From Alienimonas chondri (lineage in GTDB: Bacteria; Planctomycetota; Planctomycetia; Planctomycetales; Planctomycetaceae), in contig NZ_WTPX01000038.1 of NCBI RefSeq assembly GCF_013036045.1, positions 1 through 35,500 of the forward strand: a stretch of DNA of 35,500 nt, written 5' to 3'. Positions 31,976-35,500 of this stretch are shown in pieces. The notes beneath the pieces are model-generated. The model saw only the letters and a list, made by a program, of their open reading frames with translations, was not told the origin of the DNA and searched no databases. Each line of letters opens with the position of its first letter. The first letter of the stretch is position 1. Made by a program: the position numbers and the translations under genes.

Positions 31976-32503
31976 ATGAAACCGTTCCACAGTCCCGACG
32001 AATCGCCGGGCGGTCTCGATGACGACGCAATGTCGGTCGACGACGGCACGACGGCGGCCGAGGACGGCACGACGGCGGCCGAGGACGAATCCGTCGCGGA
32101 CGATCCGATGGCCCCGGATTACCCCGTCGAGAAACTGACCCTCGAAGAGATCGACTTTGAGGCTCAGTATTGGTTTCGCAAATCGTTCCCGGCCGTCTGC
32201 ACGGCGGTTTGGATCGTGCTCGCGTTGGCGTCGCAGATCGTCTTCGAGTTCTCCTCGAACGTCCGCATTCTAATGCTCCTCGGAGGAACGTTTCTGGTCA
32301 TGGTCCTGAGCATCATGCTCTCCATGGTGTTGGAGATCGTCTTCCACACCTCGATCGATTTCTTCCTGCGGGTCTCGCTGCTTTGGACTCGCGTCTTCAA
32401 ATCCGAGAGTTTTATCAGCCACGCGCGATTGCGGGCGATTCGGCGACGGCGAAAGGATTTGCTCGCCGCGGACCGCGGGGGGTCGCATCGGCACGGCAAG
32501 TGA
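31976..32503 (+). CDS. Two-helix membrane protein with acidic N-terminal repeats
   Basis: A 175-residue protein of unknown function. The N-terminal 50 residues are acidic and contain a perfect two-copy repeat, DGTTAAE. Two hydrophobic helices follow (about 72-91 and 97-123). The C-terminus is basic (RLRAIRRRRKDLLAADRGG). This looks like a cytoplasmic-tailed membrane protein or a small anchoring partner. It follows the PrsW-like gene by 134 bases. No family is recognised. ATG 31976 is chosen as the first ATG before the acidic region; longer in-frame starts exist, but the extra sequence is Pro/Arg-rich and unconvincing. Confidence 0.6.
   Translation: MKPFHSPDESPGGLDDDAMSVDDGTTAAEDGTTAAEDESVADDPMAPDYPVEKLTLEEIDFEAQYWFRKSFPAVCTAVWIVLALASQIVFEFSSNVRILMLLGGTFLVMVLSIMLSMVLEIVFHTSIDFFLRVSLLWTRVFKSESFISHARLRAIRRRRKDLLAADRGGSHRHGK
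32042..32083 (+). repeat. 21-bp in-frame tandem duplication
   Basis: Two perfect copies of a 21-base unit beginning GACGGCACGACGGCGGCCGA (32042-32062 and 32063-32083) encode DGTTAAE twice in the acidic N-terminus of the surrounding gene. Identity at DNA level indicates recent slippage or a polymorphic site. Confidence 0.9.
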
Positions 32504-32650
32504 GCATGCGACGCCGACCAACGGCGGTCCTTCGCCGCCCCGTTCAGGTCGCCCCGGCGCAACGTCGTTCGAGTATGATGACTCGGCGAGGCCGCCGGCC
32601 CAGCCCGGCGCAGGCAGGCTCCGCCTCCCAGGCCCTTCGAAACGATCGTC

Positions 32651-33385
32651 ATGGCGAAGTTCAGCGATCTCCGAAACGTCTTCCCGTTGCTGGACAGCGT
32701 CAAAGCCAGGACGCGCGACTGCGTCAGCCTCGAAGAAGCCTCCGGCGAAGTGCTGGATCTGCTGATGGAACAATTCGGCGAGTCCATCGTGCTCACGCGG
32801 TTGTTCGCGACCGTGGCGTACGGACAACTCCCCAGCGAAAATCAGAGCTTCGTACGGCGGTTGACGACGAACAAACTGGCCGGCGCCCTGCTTACGGACG
32901 ACACGCCGATCCTGTCGTTAATGGCGTCCCGCGGCGTGAAGCCCGCCTGGAACGATCGACGTCAGTCGGCGGGACACCTCGGTATCCCGCTCGTTTCGGC
33001 GGATTTCGTGGACAGCATCCCCATGATCGCCCGCCTGCTTGCCGAGGTCGGCTTCGAAATGGATTGGCTGGCAGCCGACTCCGGAGGAATCGACGTCAAT
33101 ACGCTCTCCAAGATGTCCGGAGTTTTTTATGTGCGGGACGCCTCCTCGGCGGTCGACGATCAGGGCCGGAAAATTATCTCCGCCCAGGGCTTCGTCCGAG
33201 ACGCCGGCGTTCAAACGGTGTTCGGCCTGGCGGGCGGGTTCGCGATCGACAAGACCTTTCTGGCGATCCTGTTCTTTTGCAATGAAACGATCGAACGGCG
33301 GCAGGCCGATCAGTTTCTGCCGTTAATGAGTACCGTTAAAGCGTCGACCGTCACGGTCGTCGCCGATCGGGCGCTGTTCGCCTGA
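32651..33385 (+). CDS. Conserved-looking protein of unknown function
   Basis: A 244-residue protein I cannot assign. There is no signal peptide or membrane helix. The N-terminal 110 residues alternate helices and strands (SLEEASGEVLDLLMEQFGES, TRLFATVAYGQLP). The middle has SADFVDSIPMIARLLAEVG. The C-terminal half contains MSGVFYVRDASSAVDDQGRK, then ISAQGFVRDAGVQTVFGLAG and LAILFFCNETIERRQADQFL, a set of strands and helices that could be a GAF-like or sensory domain. This would make it a stand-alone sensor or a small-molecule-binding protein. The fold suggestion is speculative. It is between a two-helix membrane protein and a TolC gene on the other strand, with no clear operon partner. Confidence 0.7.
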   Translation: MAKFSDLRNVFPLLDSVKARTRDCVSLEEASGEVLDLLMEQFGESIVLTRLFATVAYGQLPSENQSFVRRLTTNKLAGALLTDDTPILSLMASRGVKPAWNDRRQSAGHLGIPLVSADFVDSIPMIARLLAEVGFEMDWLAADSGGIDVNTLSKMSGVFYVRDASSAVDDQGRKIISAQGFVRDAGVQTVFGLAGGFAIDKTFLAILFFCNETIERRQADQFLPLMSTVKASTVTVVADRALFA

Positions 33386-33441
33386 ATGACGATTCCCTTC
33401 CCCGAACGGTCCGGCCGCTCAGGCGAGGATCTGCCCGCCTG

Positions 33442-35070
33442 TTACTGCCCGCCAAGCGCCTGATCCCGCAGGCCCACGCCTTGCAGGTTGCCGCCGCCGG
33501 CGTCGGGGATGTCGTCCAACGCTCCGGAGAGCAGCAGGCCGTCGATCAGCGCGGCGGCCTGTCGGCGGTCGGCGGCCGCGGTGATCCGCGTCAGTTCCGC
33601 CTCGAATAGACTGCGGCGGGCGGTGACCACGCGGATCGCGTCGAATTCGCCCTGTTGATAGCCGCGTTCGGAGAGTTCAAGGTTCTCTCGGGCCGCCGGC
33701 AGCACATCGTCGGATAGGATCATCGCCTGATTGTCGGCGGACTCGTAATCCGCCAGCGCCGTCGCGAGGCGATCGCGGAGGTTCAATTCGAGGCGGGCGA
33801 GATCCGCGATCGCGCGATGCACGTCGGCGATCGCGGCGGCGACGTTGCCGCGGTTGTCGTTGAACTTCGGCAGCGGCGCCCCGAGTTGGAACCCGCCAAT
33901 CGGCTCGTCTCCGCCAAACCCGTAGGCGAGGCTCGCCTGAGCCGTGACGTTCGGAATCGGTTGCGCCTGCTGCCGGCAGACGGCCGCTCGGGCCTGTTCG
34001 ATCCGCGCCCGGGCGGCGGCGACCTCCGGGCTTCTCGCGAGGATTCCCGCGAGCAATTCTTCAAAGTCGCCGAGCAGCTGTTCCCCGTCCAACGTGCCGG
34101 CCACGGGCTGCACCGGGCGACCGGGGGTGCCGGTCGCGGCCATCAGCGAACGCCACGCGGCGTCCCGGGCGATCTCGGCGTTCCGCTGGATGATCCGCAC
34201 CTCGCCCACCTGCACCTGCGCCTGCAGCACGTCCGGTCGGGCGACTTCGCCGAGTTCCACCAGCTCCTCGGCCAACTCGACGCCCGTTTCGGCGAGCGTG
34301 ACGAGTTCCCCCGCGATTTCCGCCCGCCGCTGGGCCGCCAGCACGCGAACGAACCGTTGCCGGACGTCCGTCAGCGTCCGCAGGCGTTGGGTCTCGGCGG
34401 TGAGCTCCAGATTTCGCACCGCCCAACTCTCGACGGCCCGACTGAGTTCCAGCTTGTTCCCGCGGACGAACGTGCGGGAGGCGAACACGCCGTAGCGGCC
34501 CGCGGAGCCGTCCTCGCCGATGTCGTCCGCTGTAATACCGAGCGTGGGGTTCGCGGCGAGCCCGACCTGCACATATTGCCCGCGAGCCTTCTGCACCGCC
34601 GCCGCGGCGCCGGCGAGGGTCGGGTTGTTCGCCTCCGCGGTGGCCTCCGCCTCGGCCAGGGTGAACTGCCCCCTCGGCGCGGCGTCGACGGTCGTTGCGC
34701 TCCGTGTGTCCTCGTCGATCGCCAGCCCGGTCGGCATGGGGACGGAATGCGGTCGGCCCTCGTCCGATGCGTCGGGTTCGTTTCCCGCCGCGGCGCCCTC
34801 TTCCTGATAGGCCGCCGGCCGAACGGCGTCCGACGCCGGGGCGATCGCGGCGACGAACTCGATCGGTTCGGCGGGTGTAGGTTCAGCGGACGCTGGCCCG
34901 GCCGCGACTTCGGCCCCGGCGGTCACGGCCGTCGGCGGCAACGCGGCGCCGGGGGAATAGGTGACGAACGCCGGGGTCGTTCCGCACCCGGCCAGGGCCG
35001 CGCAACCGCAGGCCGCAGCCCATGCGCGCAGCGAGCCGGGGCGGGTGAGCGAGGTGGGGAAAGGCGTCAT
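33442..35070 (-). CDS. TolC-family outer membrane efflux lipoprotein
   Basis: A 542-residue outer membrane factor of tripartite efflux or secretion systems. The N-terminus is a lipoprotein signal (CAALAGCGTTP, lipid-bearing Cys29). A long Ala/Pro/Glu-rich stretch of about 100 residues (30-135) follows, atypical and presumably disordered. The outer membrane efflux domain begins GQFTLAEAEATAEANNPTLAG, and its two related halves show the helical repeats ARGQYVQVGLAANPTLGITADD and RAAVCRQQAQPIPNVTAQAS, with a second-half GAPLPKFNDNRGNVAAAIAD that matches the CzcC/TolC type. No adaptor or inner-membrane pump gene lies in the window on this strand. A purine-rich GGGAGG lies just before the ATG. Confidence 0.9.
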   Translation of the reverse strand: MTPFPTSLTRPGSLRAWAAACGCAALAGCGTTPAFVTYSPGAALPPTAVTAGAEVAAGPASAEPTPAEPIEFVAAIAPASDAVRPAAYQEEGAAAGNEPDASDEGRPHSVPMPTGLAIDEDTRSATTVDAAPRGQFTLAEAEATAEANNPTLAGAAAAVQKARGQYVQVGLAANPTLGITADDIGEDGSAGRYGVFASRTFVRGNKLELSRAVESWAVRNLELTAETQRLRTLTDVRQRFVRVLAAQRRAEIAGELVTLAETGVELAEELVELGEVARPDVLQAQVQVGEVRIIQRNAEIARDAAWRSLMAATGTPGRPVQPVAGTLDGEQLLGDFEELLAGILARSPEVAAARARIEQARAAVCRQQAQPIPNVTAQASLAYGFGGDEPIGGFQLGAPLPKFNDNRGNVAAAIADVHRAIADLARLELNLRDRLATALADYESADNQAMILSDDVLPAARENLELSERGYQQGEFDAIRVVTARRSLFEAELTRITAAADRRQAAALIDGLLLSGALDDIPDAGGGNLQGVGLRDQALGGQ

Positions 35071-35180
35071 ATCCTCCCGTTCGGCGCCCCCGGCAGGACC
35101 GGCGGCTTCCGATCAGCCCGCGAACGCCGCACGACCGCAATCCGGGCCGACTGGGCAATCTGCGAAAAGATTCCGCTCCG

Positions 35181-35500
35181 TCATTCCGGCAGGCTGGCGA
35201 CCTTCTCGCCGAACGAGTCGCCGAACCAAAGGACGCCCCCGACGACCGCCGCGTTCGTCAGTACGCACAGCCAGAACGTGATCCGGTAGCTCAGCTTCAC
35301 CGTTTTATGTCGGAACCAGTGGCGGGCGATCAGCGCCCCCGGCCAACCGCCGAGCAGTTCGACGATGTGCAACACGGTTTCCGGCACGCGGCGGCCGTTG
35401 CGGGTCGCCCGCCACTTGTCCCACCCGTGCAGGACGAAGCCGACGACGCTCAGTCCGAGCAGCGCCCACCCCGCCCACGCCGGCAACCGCTCCCAAAACA
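35181..35500 (-). CDS. DUF1294 membrane protein (5' end outside window)
   Basis: A small membrane protein of the DUF1294 family. The family signature is clear: DKWRATRNGRRVPETVLHIV, ELLGGWPGALIARHWFRHKT and KLSYRITFWLCVLT. Two or three hydrophobic segments are visible. The frame stays open to the window end, where FWERLPAWAGWALLGLS precedes; a TTG at 35486 could be a start, but the family often has more sequence or a cold-shock domain before this region, so the true start is probably outside. It is upstream of TolC, on the same strand, 111 bases apart. Function unknown. Confidence 0.8.
   Translation of the reverse strand, partial: FWERLPAWAGWALLGLSVVGFVLHGWDKWRATRNGRRVPETVLHIVELLGGWPGALIARHWFRHKTVKLSYRITFWLCVLTNAAVVGGVLWFGDSFGEKVASLPE

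Noticed and set aside
1-35500. CRISPR array, tRNA, rRNA, prophage or transposase
   Set aside because: No repeat-spacer pattern, no recognisable tRNA or rRNA structure, and no mobile-element proteins were seen. The only repeats are the short tandem and inverted ones listed.

Overview
The window is high-GC chromosomal DNA that looks like a planctomycete (phylum Planctomycetota). The strongest markers are a DUF1559 protein with a prepilin-type N-terminus, a DUF4058 protein, a secretion operon made of GspF-like proteins and pseudopilins, weak or absent Shine-Dalgarno sequences at many starts, and perfect inverted repeats in the intergenic spaces. The content is mostly housekeeping and surface or envelope genes. 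There is no phage, transposase, CRISPR array, tRNA or rRNA that I can recognise. Genus-level assignment is not possible by eye.

Layout. (1) 1-4509 (+): a tightly overlapping type II secretion / type IV pilus-like operon (two GspF-family membrane proteins, three pseudopilin-like proteins, one DUF1559 protein). (2) 4510-4693: a convergent intergenic region with a bidirectional terminator nested inside an imperfect inverted repeat. (3) 4694-9553: a large flagellin and csrA on the minus strand, then cstA divergent on the plus strand. CsrA is the RNA-binding regulator known elsewhere to control both flagellin and cstA mRNAs. (4) 9554-12074: a Gly/Tyr-rich lipoprotein, then def and fmt (formylmethionine cycle), with a 28-bp perfect inverted repeat between def and fmt. 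(5) 12251-19662: a pyruvate dehydrogenase cluster with homodimer-type E1 (aceE), E2 (aceF) and an E3 that carries its own lipoyl domain (lpd). A tandem pair of zinc-ribbon membrane proteins sits between E2 and E3. (6) 19695-25656 (+): DUF4058, rarA, a tandem universal stress protein, two TPM-domain proteins, a possible Fe(II)/2-oxoglutarate-type protein and a sugar O-acetyltransferase. (7) 25720-28125 (-): a family 2 glycosyltransferase and two proteins that may have arrestin-like folds. (8) 28261-33385 (+): prs and small or poorly characterised genes (three-helix membrane protein, SMI1/KNR4 protein, dimeric alpha-beta barrel protein, PrsW-like protease, membrane protein, unknown protein). (9) 33442-35500 (-): a TolC-family outer membrane lipoprotein and a DUF1294 protein cut by the window edge.

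How the parts connect. The PDH cluster encodes all three catalytic components, with two near-identical lipoyl domains, one on E2 and one on E3. def and fmt form the usual formyl-Met pair. csrA sits between two genes whose relatives are classic CsrA targets, and the flagellin leader carries GGA triplets at and beside its ribosome binding site. The most useful things to follow up are the csrA neighbourhood, the zinc-ribbon pair inside the PDH cluster, the inverted-repeat elements and the unknown protein at 32651-33385.
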